Positions 54,836 to 63,041 of a stretch of 64,000 nt of DNA are shown piece after piece. Under the pieces are notes generated by a model. The model ran no database searches. It saw only the letters and a program-made list of their open reading frames with translations, and had not been told where the DNA came from. Source of the stretch: Firmicutes bacterium UBA5010 (GTDB lineage Bacteria > Bacillota > Clostridia > Tissierellales > Sedimentibacteraceae); contig DGYI01000047.1 in NCBI GenBank assembly GCA_002396645.1, positions 3,725 through 67,724 of the forward strand. Direction: 5' to 3'. Both the position numbers and the translations under genes were made by a program. Each line of letters opens with the position of its first letter. Positions within the stretch are counted from its first letter, which is position 1.

Positions 54836-55222
54836 TTATAAATAAATATCATAATATTATCTGTTTGTTAGTTTTTCCTTAGTATCAATTTTTTATTTTA
54901 TATTTAAAATAACAATAAGGTAATATCTTTATTTGTCTTCAAATTTTTATGTACTATTTGATTATAATTATGATATAATAATACCGTTAGGTATTATTTA
55001 TTAAATGACAAATGTCTTTTTATGCAAGACAATACATAGTCCCGATATTCGGAACATTGCGAGATTATAATATAATATATTTAGCGTCGTGGATAATTAA
55101 GATTATTGAAGCATATAGATATTATTATAACGTCTCTTATAGCAAGATAGAGGTTTCTATAAAAGACGCTGTATATTATGTGCAGCTTAACACAATTTGA
55201 GATTAGAGGTAGGAGTGATAAT
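54836..55222 (+). other. AT-rich leader of the CtpA gene
   Basis: No convincing gene. It holds AATACC gtta GGTATT (54980-54995), a hairpin resembling the second stem of the two-hairpin repeat. A 62-codon frame at 55012 lacks a ribosome binding site and overlaps the ctpA leader; I do not call it. Confidence 0.5.
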
Positions 55223-56458
55223 ATGGTATCTAAGAAAAAATTATTATTAATTGTAGTTATTACTGTGCTAATCACAGCTTTTGCTACATATACTTTTGGC
55301 AATTTTGCTTTGGTTAAGTCAGGGGATAAGGTATTAGTTTCAGAAAGTGATTTTAACAAACTGAAACTTTATGAGCAAAAGTATAATAAATTTGAAAAGC
55401 TTATCAGCCATGCAAAAGAGAATTTTTTGTATGAGGCTGATGAAAACGTAATGCTCGAAGGTGGATTAAAAGGAATGCTTAATGCGCTTGGTGATCCTTA
55501 TACCGAATATATGACCCCAAAAGAATTTAATTCTTTATTGGAGCAAACTAAGGGTTCATACGAAGGAATAGGTGTTTATGTTACTCCTAGCGACGATAAC
55601 AGAATAATGGTAGTGGCTCCTATAGAAGATACTCCGGCTGAAAAAGCAGGACTAAGAACCGGGGATAAAATTATAAAAGTTAATGGAACCGAATATACAG
55701 CTGATAAAATGGACGATGCTATAAAGATAATGAAAGGCATGCCAAACACAAGTGTCACTCTTACAATATTAAGACTTGATAAAGATGGTAAACCGGAAAA
55801 CTTTGATGTTGAAGTGATGAGAGAAAAAATAAGGCTTGTAACCGTTAAATCTTCTATGCTTGAGAATAATATAGGCTATATAAGAATTACAACATTTGAT
55901 GAACAAACTGCGGCAGATTTTAAAGCACAATACAGCGCACTTGAAAAGCAAGGTATGCAAGGCTTGGTTATTGACTTAAGATATAATCCGGGAGGTCTTA
56001 TTGATACTGCCGTAGAAATAACCGATATGCTTATCGGAGAAGGATTTGTAACATATACTCAGACAAAATCCGGTGAAAAAGAATATTACGATTCTGATAA
56101 AAACAAAATAGCTATACCTTATGTGCTTTTAGTAAATGAGGGAAGCGCAAGTGCTTCAGAAATAATGTCAGGAGCTGTAAAGGATACCAAGTCCGGCACT
56201 CTAATCGGAACAAAAACATTTGGAAAAGGAATTGTTCAAAGAATTCAACGTTTCGGTACTGACGGTTCAGGAGTTAAAATGACAATTTCCGAGTATTTTA
56301 CTCCTAATGGAGTAAATATACACGGTATAGGAATAGAGCCTGATATTACTTTGGAGTTAAATCCTGATACTGAGGGCTATGGAAGTGAATACTACTCTAC
56401 CGACAATCAATTGCAAAAAGCTGCAGAGCTTATAAAAGAGAAATTAACAAATAGATAA
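55223..56458 (+). CDS. ctpA: S41 carboxy-terminal processing protease
   Basis: A 411-residue exported protease. An N-terminal membrane anchor (LLLIVVITVLITAFATYTFG) precedes a PDZ domain (about 90-180, GSYEGIGVYVTP..AEKAGLRTGDKIIKVNG) and the S41 core. The catalytic Ser is in EGSASASEIMSGAV and the Lys in TFGKGIVQ. ATG 55223 follows GAGGTAGGAG. Such proteases trim secreted or membrane proteins. It has its own terminator. Confidence 0.94.
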   Translation: MVSKKKLLLIVVITVLITAFATYTFGNFALVKSGDKVLVSESDFNKLKLYEQKYNKFEKLISHAKENFLYEADENVMLEGGLKGMLNALGDPYTEYMTPKEFNSLLEQTKGSYEGIGVYVTPSDDNRIMVVAPIEDTPAEKAGLRTGDKIIKVNGTEYTADKMDDAIKIMKGMPNTSVTLTILRLDKDGKPENFDVEVMREKIRLVTVKSSMLENNIGYIRITTFDEQTAADFKAQYSALEKQGMQGLVIDLRYNPGGLIDTAVEITDMLIGEGFVTYTQTKSGEKEYYDSDKNKIAIPYVLLVNEGSASASEIMSGAVKDTKSGTLIGTKTFGKGIVQRIQRFGTDGSGVKMTISEYFTPNGVNIHGIGIEPDITLELNPDTEGYGSEYYSTDNQLQKAAELIKEKLTNR

Positions 56459-56484
56459 GAGTTCATCTCATAGCAGGTGAGTTA

Positions 56485-56518
56485 AAAATAGCAGATTAAG
56501 ATAAAATCTGCTATTTTT
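56485..56518 (+). terminator. Terminator of ctpA
   Basis: Stem AAATAGCAGATT / AATCTGCTATTT around a 7-base loop, followed by TTATATTT. Confidence 0.85.
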
Positions 56519-56614
56519 ATATTTATTTTTTATTTATTAGTTTCCTTCGCGAGAAATATGGGTATATAAATACACAATTATAAACATTTATGTAATTTAA
56601 CGGAGGTAGATATT

Positions 56615-58651
56615 GTGAACAAATTTTTTATCTCTATATATCTTTTAGTTGCACTAATCCTTGCCTTTTATATATATAAATCCTATATACAAAAAAGCAA
56701 ATTAGGATATTTAATGTCTCGATTATTGACATTTGCACTGATTATTGATTTGGGATATTGTTTAAATTTAATCAGCAATAATTATAATCTAATGTCCTTG
56801 GGAAATAGCCTTATCTTTGTATCAATAAATTTTATGCTCCTCTCCATGATAAGGTTTATATCCGGACTCACAGGCTTGAAACTAAATTCTTTAGTTATGC
56901 TTATCATACATATATATGCTGTCGCAGAAGGCATTATCTTTATCACTAATCCAATACATAATACTGCGGTAAATTATGAAGTTATAGATTTTTATGAAAG
57001 TATCGTACTTAATCCAATAATAAATTTTCCATTCTCCTTGCATCTGGCTTTTTCATATCTCCTAGTTGCTATATCGATATTTTTACTTGTAAAAAAACTG
57101 CTTCACGTTCCAAAAGCTTATAAATCACGTTATACAATTATCCTCTACTCTCTTTTAATCGTTGTCATTATTAACTATCTTTTTCTAAGCAAAAGAATAA
57201 TTTTACCCCTTGATTTGTCTATTTTAAGCTACGGAATCATATCATTTGTATTATATATTTATACATTTGAATATAAACCTTGGTTTTTTATATATAAAAT
57301 ACAAAAGCTTATTTTAATGAATTTTAAAGATCCCTTTGTGTTGTTTGATTATAATGATGTCATAGTGTACTGTAATAACTCCTTTATTGAAATATTTGGC
57401 TTAAATGAAACAGAAAAACTATCTCTTACTCTTAAAGATTTTTTGTACAGAAATGACATAAAAATCATTGATTTATCAGCATTACAAAATATTGAGTATA
57501 TTATAGAAAAAAATGAAGAAAAAATTTATTATGAGTGTAAATATTTACTTATAAAAGATGAAGAGGATAAAAAATCCGGTACTTTAATCAGCTTGCATAA
57601 TATAACGGAATTAAAAACAGCAAATGACAAGTTAAAAGAGCACGCTTCTCAGGATCAGCTTACAGGGTTATATAACAAGTATATTTTTGACAGCAATATA
57701 GATAAATGGAATGACAAAAACCTATTGCCTATTAGCGTCTCAGTCTTAAACATAAATAATCTAAAAGCTATAAATGATTTTTTCGGAACTCAGAATGGAG
57801 ATAATGTGGTTAAATGCCTGGCAGAAATTATAAAAAATGAGATATGCGACAATTATTTTGCCGCAAGGCTTTATGGCGAAGATTTTGTTATAGTCATGCC
57901 AAACACAAATGAAGAAAAATCTGTCATCTTTATCGAGAAAATAAGAAATAATTTTAACAGCGTAAAAATATTCGGATTTGATATAAATGTCGAATTTGGT
58001 ATTTCGACAAAAAACAGTATAGATAACAGCATGATTGATCTTATTTCAATAGCCAGAGAAATTATGAACAACAAAAAAATACTTAACGAAAGCAGTCTGA
58101 AAAATTCATTGCTTGAATCCTTAAAGCAATCATTAATTGACAGTGATCTTGAAACAGAAGCGCATGTCGAGAGAACCAATGAACTTGCAATAAGCTTGGG
58201 AAAAAAGTTAAAGCTTTCTGACAATGATCTGGCCAAGCTCAGTCTTTTAGCTATATTACACGATATCGGAAAAATAGCAATACCGAATTATATTTTACTA
58301 AAACCTGATAAGCTTACCGATGAAGAATGGGAAATAATGAAACAACATACTACAAGAGGATATAGGATTGCCAAAAGCCACCCTGAATTGAGCGAAATAG
58401 CATATCTTATACTTTCACACCATGAAAGATGGGATGGAAAAGGATATCCGAATCGCTTAAAGGGAGAAGAAATACCTTTATTATCAAGAATAATATCAAT
58501 AGTAGATGCATATGATGTGATGACACACGACAGACCTTATCATAAAGCTATAAGCGATGACGAAGCTATAAATGAGCTAAGAAGATGTTCAGGCACTCAA
58601 TTTAATCCTGAAATAACAGAAATATTTATATCGATGTTACTTGAAGAATAA
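56615..58651 (+). CDS. Membrane PAS-GGDEF-HD-GYP protein
   Basis: A 678-residue membrane signalling protein. About seven N-terminal helices (1-215), a PAS domain (about 235-340, DPFVLFDYNDVIVYCNNSFIEIFG), a GGDEF domain (about 345-475) and an HD-GYP domain (about 505-678). The GGDEF motif is changed to YGEDF, so it is probably not an active cyclase. The HD-GYP domain is intact: ILHDIGKIAIP, SHHERWDGKGYPNRLKGEEIP and DAYDVMT, predicting c-di-GMP hydrolysis. It starts with GTG after GGAGG. Its product could feed the c-di-GMP riboswitch at 25.6 kb (inference). Confidence 0.9.
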   Translation: MNKFFISIYLLVALILAFYIYKSYIQKSKLGYLMSRLLTFALIIDLGYCLNLISNNYNLMSLGNSLIFVSINFMLLSMIRFISGLTGLKLNSLVMLIIHIYAVAEGIIFITNPIHNTAVNYEVIDFYESIVLNPIINFPFSLHLAFSYLLVAISIFLLVKKLLHVPKAYKSRYTIILYSLLIVVIINYLFLSKRIILPLDLSILSYGIISFVLYIYTFEYKPWFFIYKIQKLILMNFKDPFVLFDYNDVIVYCNNSFIEIFGLNETEKLSLTLKDFLYRNDIKIIDLSALQNIEYIIEKNEEKIYYECKYLLIKDEEDKKSGTLISLHNITELKTANDKLKEHASQDQLTGLYNKYIFDSNIDKWNDKNLLPISVSVLNINNLKAINDFFGTQNGDNVVKCLAEIIKNEICDNYFAARLYGEDFVIVMPNTNEEKSVIFIEKIRNNFNSVKIFGFDINVEFGISTKNSIDNSMIDLISIAREIMNNKKILNESSLKNSLLESLKQSLIDSDLETEAHVERTNELAISLGKKLKLSDNDLAKLSLLAILHDIGKIAIPNYILLKPDKLTDEEWEIMKQHTTRGYRIAKSHPELSEIAYLILSHHERWDGKGYPNRLKGEEIPLLSRIISIVDAYDVMTHDRPYHKAISDDEAINELRRCSGTQFNPEITEIFISMLLEE

Positions 58652-58726
58652 ATTTATATATAAAAAAATGTCGTAAATTTTAAATATTTATACAGAGAAT
58701 ACGGCTTTTTTTTACATACCTTTATG

Positions 58727-58795
58727 GTACAATATCCGAAGGATATTTTAAATGGCAGATGTCTCGCTTTTCACAGTCTGGACTCACGAGGCATT
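58727..58795 (-). repeat. Two-hairpin repeat, degenerate copy at 58.7 kb
   Basis: Hairpin 2 AATATCC gaa GGATATT (58731-58747), then TTAAATG and hairpin 1 as GTCTCG .. CGAGGC with an extra hairpin AGTC tg GACT in its loop. It is in minus orientation, upstream of the DUF6143-like gene. Confidence 0.5.
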
Positions 58796-58821
58796 TAGAC
58801 TATTTTATAAGGAGTATATCA

Positions 58822-59367
58822 ATGAGTTATTATTCTAATTTGAAAAATGATAATATAATAAAAAAACACAAAATAGTAAATTTTAATACTGATGAAGATG
58901 ACGACTCAAAAAATTTTAACGATGAATTAATATTCAGCTCAGGAACCCCTCAGCTAAATTGCGGAAAGCATCAATGGGCAGCTTTATATAATCCCAAAAA
59001 TTCAAAATCTACAATACACGTGGAAAGCATATGCGTTGTCAATTTTTCAAGCACACCAATAATTCAAAGTCAATATCTAAATCCGAGAATAGATTATGAA
59101 GGCTTCAAATATATGTACGGAAACTCAAACAGCTTAGAATATAATATAAATTCAAACGGAGTCGTTATATTTTATCAAGGAAACGATAATTTGCTATTTC
59201 CTAATGAAGCTAATTCATTGAAAATATTACAGGCATTCTATACAGATATCTCGCAGAATCACGGAAAGATAATAATTCCCCCGGGCAAATCAATTTTAAT
59301 ATTGATAAACTCTATGAATCAAGATAATCCGGCTTGTGCCATAAGCTATTCTTGGTGGGAAAAATAA
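58822..59367 (+). CDS. DUF6143-like protein
   Basis: A 181-residue soluble protein without signal peptide. The centre has NCGKHQWAALYNPKNSKSTIHVESICVVNFS and a later IIIPPGKSILILINSMN, a beta-rich pattern that I recall from the DUF6143 family of Clostridia (family name from memory). ATG 58822 follows AAGGAG; the longer frame from 58759 is not supported. Function unknown. A hairpin closes the unit. Confidence 0.6.
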   Translation: MSYYSNLKNDNIIKKHKIVNFNTDEDDDSKNFNDELIFSSGTPQLNCGKHQWAALYNPKNSKSTIHVESICVVNFSSTPIIQSQYLNPRIDYEGFKYMYGNSNSLEYNINSNGVVIFYQGNDNLLFPNEANSLKILQAFYTDISQNHGKIIIPPGKSILILINSMNQDNPACAISYSWWEK

Positions 59368-59371
59368 AAGT

Positions 59372-59406
59372 AATCAGCACACTAAATATACTATAGTGTG
59401 CTGATT
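59372..59406. terminator. Hairpin between convergent genes
   Basis: A perfect 13-bp stem AATCAGCACACTA / TAGTGTGCTGATT with a 9-base loop, followed only by TTACTG. It is a probable bidirectional terminator without a strong T tract. Confidence 0.65.
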
Positions 59407-59454
59407 TACTGCTAATATAAATTATAATTTTATCATGTCGGATTAATTTTATAT

Positions 59455-60105
59455 TTATATTATATATCCATATATCATAATAAAATGACACAATGACCCA
59501 AGAAGTATGAATATATGAAAAAGCTCATGGAATCCAAAATTTTTAAAATTAAAGTTCGGCTTTTTTAATCCATATATTACTCCCCCAATTGTATAAATTA
59601 TCCCTCCCAAGAATAACCAGAATGTTGCCATAAAATCAAGATAAGTAATTATAGGTTTAATTACAAATATTGCAGTCCATCCCATTGCTATGTATAATCC
59701 GCTGCATATCCACCTCGGAGCATTTATCCAAAACAGTTTTACGAACAAGCCTATAAAAGCTATTGACCAAACGACAATTAAAAGAACTTTTCCGATTAAT
59801 AAACCTTTAAATGCTATAAGGCATATCGGCGTATATGTTCCTGCTATCAAAAAAAATATCATTATATGGTCTATTTTCCTTAAAATAAGCTTAGTTTTTT
59901 TTCTGGAAGAGTCTATCATATGATATGCAGAACTCATCGAGTATAAAAATATCATACTTAGGCCAAATACAATACTTGAAATTTCAGAAGAAAAATTATT
60001 TTCTTTCATAGATTTAAAAAGCATCGCCAAAAACCCGAAAATTGATAATATTGCTCCGCCTAAATGCGTATATGAGCTAACAAGCTCCTTTTTATCTGTA
60101 TTCAT
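59455..60105 (-). CDS. Hemolysin III family membrane protein (TrhA/YqfA-like)
   Basis: A 216-residue protein with seven membrane helices. Family signatures are SSAYHMIDSSRKKTKLILRKIDHIMIFFLIAGTYTPICL and the C-terminal FGFHELFHIFILLGSLCHFIMIYGYI (conserved His residues). These proteins of the PAQR superfamily are linked to membrane homeostasis. It is divergent from the DUF1836 gene, with a promoter and dyad in the gap. Confidence 0.9.
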   Translation of the reverse strand: MNTDKKELVSSYTHLGGAILSIFGFLAMLFKSMKENNFSSEISSIVFGLSMIFLYSMSSAYHMIDSSRKKTKLILRKIDHIMIFFLIAGTYTPICLIAFKGLLIGKVLLIVVWSIAFIGLFVKLFWINAPRWICSGLYIAMGWTAIFVIKPIITYLDFMATFWLFLGGIIYTIGGVIYGLKKPNFNFKNFGFHELFHIFILLGSLCHFIMIYGYII

Positions 60106-60130
60106 AAGCCACTCCTTATATAGTTATTAT

Positions 60131-60177
60131 TACTATGTATTACAGTATATAATACTCCATTACATAGTATTTGTCAA
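60131..60177 (-). promoter_or_regulatory. Hemolysin III promoter with dyad operator
   Basis: On the minus strand TTGACA (60172-60177) and TATTAT (60149-60154) are 17 bp apart. A dyad TACTATGTA (60131-60139) / TACATAGTA (60161-60169) and an inner AGTAT ata ATACT (60144-60156) straddle the -10. It is a likely repressor site, possibly for the divergent DUF1836 protein. Confidence 0.6.
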
Positions 60178-60256
60178 TCAGTATAATTGAATTTTTTTGA
60201 TTGAAATATAGTTTTCATTACTATATAATAATAAAAAGAGTATATGGAGGATGCTT

Positions 60257-60814
60257 ATGGATATACAAAAAATATTGGATCTGACAGATAAAACATTGCA
60301 TAATTCTAAAATTGAAATATCGGAAATTCCAAATATAAATCTCTATATGGAACAGGTTTTGAGCTTCTTGAATGATGAGCTTCTTGAATTTAAGCGCAAT
60401 TCTAAAGATAAGATTTACACTAAATCAATGATTAATAACTATGTCAAATCTCAAGTTCTTTCTAAGCCTGACAATAAAAAATATACCCCTAATCATGTTA
60501 TAGAATTGCTACTTATTTTTTACATGAAGCAAATTCTGTCTTTAGAGGATATAAAAAGTTTACTTGAATATTCATTGTCAGAAAATAATTTAAAGGAAGC
60601 TTACAGTTCTTATTTAAAGCACACAAGCAGCGAATATTTAGATATTTCGTCAGAGATTAACGGCTATATCGATATCATTCAAAATGATGATGAGCTAAAA
60701 AATGATGAGACAAAAGTTTTGATATTAATCAGTCTTTTAACTGCTAAAGCATCAGCATATAAAATGTTTTCCGAAAAATTAATTGACAGTTTTAAAAATC
60801 ATAAAGAAAAGTAA
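60257..60814 (+). CDS. DUF1836 protein (predicted HTH regulator)
   Basis: A 185-residue protein with a MerR-like helix-turn-helix region (IYTKSMINNYVKSQVLSKPDNKKYTPNHVIELLLIFYMKQILSLEDIKSLL). DUF1836 members are predicted DNA-binding proteins. ATG 60257 is 6 bases after GGAGG; the ATG at 60251 touches the site. The divergent hemolysin III promoter carries a dyad and could be its target. Confidence 0.85.
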   Translation: MDIQKILDLTDKTLHNSKIEISEIPNINLYMEQVLSFLNDELLEFKRNSKDKIYTKSMINNYVKSQVLSKPDNKKYTPNHVIELLLIFYMKQILSLEDIKSLLEYSLSENNLKEAYSSYLKHTSSEYLDISSEINGYIDIIQNDDELKNDETKVLILISLLTAKASAYKMFSEKLIDSFKNHKEK

Positions 60815-60913
60815 TAATTTATACTTTTTTTCATATTTAGCAGCAATTGTATAAATTATTTTCATTTTACCTTTGATATAATTTTAACTATACTATATGG
60901 GTGAACTAAATAT

Positions 60914-60955
60914 TTTAATAATCTCAGCTATACTGAGACATTATAACTACAATAT
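60914..60955 (+). repeat. Two-hairpin repeat, partial copy at 60.9 kb
   Basis: Hairpin 1 TCTCAG ctata CTGAGA, then CATTATAACTAC and ATATT; the second stem is lost. It lies in the leader of the yedE gene. Confidence 0.5.
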
Positions 60956-60972
60956 TTTATTAGGAGGACTAT

Positions 60973-62064
60973 ATGGAAGGTAGAAAAATTGAAACAAAAA
61001 CATCTTTTTTCGAAAGTAAAAAAGCTATGGTTTTGTCAGGTGCTATAATAGGTATTATAGCAGTAGTTTTAGTTAAGCTCGGTAATCCTGCAAACATGGG
61101 ATTTTGCATTGCCTGCTTTGAAAGAGATATCGCAGGTGCTTTAGGATTACACAGAGCTGAGGTCGTACAATACATAAGACCTGAAGTAATCGGACTTATT
61201 CTCGGAGCATTTATATGTTCATTTTTCGGTAAAGAATTTCAGGCAAAGGGCGGATCTTCTCCGATAACAAGGTTTTTCTTAGGTATAGCGGTAATGATTG
61301 GTGCATTAATGTTTCTAGGCTGTCCTTTAAGAATGATGCTTAGAATCGGCGGAGGTGATTTAAACGCTATAGTCGGTCTTGTTGGATTTATCGGCGGTAT
61401 TTTAGTAGGAATATTCTTCTTAAATAAAGGCTTCACATTAAAAAGGAATTATAAAACCTCAAACTTTGACGGATTTGTATTCCCGATATTTTCAATAGGA
61501 TTATTAGCTCTTTTAATAGCTGCTCCGGCATTTATTTTCTTCAGTGAAAAAGGACCTGCAAGCATGCATGCTCCTATAATAATCTCATTAATCGCCGGAC
61601 TTGCAGTAGGTGCATTGGCACAAAAAACGAGACTTTGTACAGTAGGCGGAATAAGAGATGCTATATTGTTTAAAGAAAATACATTATTGCTTGGATTTAT
61701 AGCAATAATAGTTTTCACATTAGCGGGAAATCTTGTACTTGGCAAATTCAACTTAGGATTTGCTGAACAGCCTGTAGCACATACTGACGGTCTTTGGAAT
61801 TTCTTAGGCATGGCTTTGGTTGGCTGGGGCTCAGTATTATTAAGCGGCTGCCCTTTAAGACAATTAATACTTGCAGGTGAAGGAAATGCAGACTCTGCAG
61901 TTACAGCATTGGGCATGATTGTTGGTGCTGCCGTAGCACACAACTTTGGTCTTGCTTCAAGTGCTGCCGGACCTACTGTAAACGGACAAATTGCTGTAGG
62001 AATAGGATTTGCCTTTTTATTAATTGTATCGATAGTAAATTCAATTTCAAAGAAAAACGCATAG
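60973..62064 (+). CDS. yedE: YedE-type putative selenium transporter
   Basis: A 363-residue YeeE/YedE membrane protein with about ten helices. The duplicated motif appears as FLGCPLRMMLRIGGGDLNAIVG and LSGCPLRQLILAGEGNADSAV, each with a Cys for chalcogen transfer. YedE proteins linked to TusA-like and DUF3343 genes are associated with selenium use. ATG 60973 follows TAGGAGG. It is first in the three-gene cluster. Confidence 0.92.
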   Translation: MEGRKIETKTSFFESKKAMVLSGAIIGIIAVVLVKLGNPANMGFCIACFERDIAGALGLHRAEVVQYIRPEVIGLILGAFICSFFGKEFQAKGGSSPITRFFLGIAVMIGALMFLGCPLRMMLRIGGGDLNAIVGLVGFIGGILVGIFFLNKGFTLKRNYKTSNFDGFVFPIFSIGLLALLIAAPAFIFFSEKGPASMHAPIIISLIAGLAVGALAQKTRLCTVGGIRDAILFKENTLLLGFIAIIVFTLAGNLVLGKFNLGFAEQPVAHTDGLWNFLGMALVGWGSVLLSGCPLRQLILAGEGNADSAVTALGMIVGAAVAHNFGLASSAAGPTVNGQIAVGIGFAFLLIVSIVNSISKKNA

Positions 62065-62083
62065 ATGAAAGGGGTAATTTATT

Positions 62084-62290
62084 ATGATTAAAGTGGATAC
62101 AAGCGGAACTTCTTGTCCTCAACCGGTGTTGATGACAAAAAAAGCTTTAACTGACAGTACAAATGCAATCGAAGTAACAGTAGATAATAATACTTCAAAA
62201 ACAAATGTAACAAAATTTTTGACAAGCAAAGGATTTTCTGTTAGTATAGTTGAAGGAAATGAAAACTATATTATAAAGGCAGAAAAATAA
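62084..62290 (+). CDS. TusA-family sulfur/selenium carrier (YedF N-terminal type)
   Basis: A 68-residue protein with the family motif SGTSCPQPVLMTKKAL, whose Cys carries persulfide or perselenide. It lies 19 bp after yedE and 1 bp before a DUF3343 gene. In many organisms these two are fused as YedF; here they are separate. Confidence 0.92.
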   Translation: MIKVDTSGTSCPQPVLMTKKALTDSTNAIEVTVDNNTSKTNVTKFLTSKGFSVSIVEGNENYIIKAEK

Positions 62291-62291
62291 A

Positions 62292-62537
62292 ATGAATTAT
62301 ATTATAATCTTTTTTTCACAGTCCGGAGCATTGAAATTTAATAGGAGCATGGAAAAAAAAGGTATAGAATGTATTCTTGCACCTACTCCCAGAATGCTCA
62401 GCTCCAGCTGCGGAACATGTGCTAGAATATCCTATGACAAAAACATATTGGCTCTTGTTGACGAAGAAATTGAAAGTATATATTCAGTCAAAGGATTAAA
62501 AGATTATAGCTTGGTATATGATAGTCACGATATATAA
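62292..62537 (+). CDS. DUF3343 protein (YedF C-terminal type)
   Basis: An 81-residue protein with FFSQSGALKFNRSMEKKGIECILAPTPRMLSSSCGTCARI, the pattern of DUF3343, including a Cys pair. It is the partner of the TusA-like protein in selenium metabolism. The function is not fully known. Confidence 0.88.
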   Translation: MNYIIIFFSQSGALKFNRSMEKKGIECILAPTPRMLSSSCGTCARISYDKNILALVDEEIESIYSVKGLKDYSLVYDSHDI

Positions 62538-62563
62538 AGAACTCGTTCATCTGAACGAGTTCT
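62538..62563. terminator. Bidirectional terminator
   Basis: A perfect 11-bp stem AGAACTCGTTC / GAACGAGTTCT with loop atct, followed by TTTTT, between the selenium cluster and the convergent MarR gene. Confidence 0.93.
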
Positions 62564-62567
62564 TTTT

Positions 62568-63041
62568 TCATAGATTCTTTTTATTTAATGAATCAATTTT
62601 ACTGTCTACATATGCGCTGTAGGTATCCATAAATTCCTTTATCAGATTCAATTCATCCTCAGAATATTTTTCAAAGAAAAAATTACTTCTTTTTTCAAAG
62701 TCTTCATGCCAGCTTTCATGCTCATTAAAAATATGCTTTCCAAGTTCAGTAAGTCTGAAATATATTTCCTTTTTATTAAAATCAAGCATATAGCTTTCTA
62801 TAGCACCCTTCTCCAACATTCTTTTGGTAATTTTACTGATTGCACCTCTTGTCATTTTAAGTTCCTTAGATATTTTTGTTACATTCGGTGCTGCATTGTT
62901 TCCTATGCTTGTTATACAATCTAATTCGGAACAGCTGTATTCATAAAGGATTTGTTTTGATACCAGCTTAGCTAACTCATTTTGCTTTTCATTAATTTTT
63001 TTTAACTGCTTTAAAATAGGAATTAAACTTTTACTATTCAA
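62568..63041 (-). CDS. MarR-family transcriptional regulator
   Basis: A 157-residue winged-helix protein. The DNA-binding core has NVTKISKELKMTRGAISKITKRMLEKGAIESYMLDFNKKEIYFRLTELGKHIF. I take TTG 63041 as start: AAAGGAGG lies six bases upstream, and the longer frame to 63065 would begin before that site. The TTG overlaps the stop of the MATE gene (TTGA), so the regulator is coupled to the efflux pump and probably controls it. Confidence 0.9.
   Translation of the reverse strand: MNSKSLIPILKQLKKINEKQNELAKLVSKQILYEYSCSELDCITSIGNNAAPNVTKISKELKMTRGAISKITKRMLEKGAIESYMLDFNKKEIYFRLTELGKHIFNEHESWHEDFEKRSNFFFEKYSEDELNLIKEFMDTYSAYVDSKIDSLNKKNL

Noticed and set aside
55012..55200. Possible 62-residue small protein
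   Set aside because: No ribosome binding site, AT-rich leader of ctpA, and no recognisable sequence.
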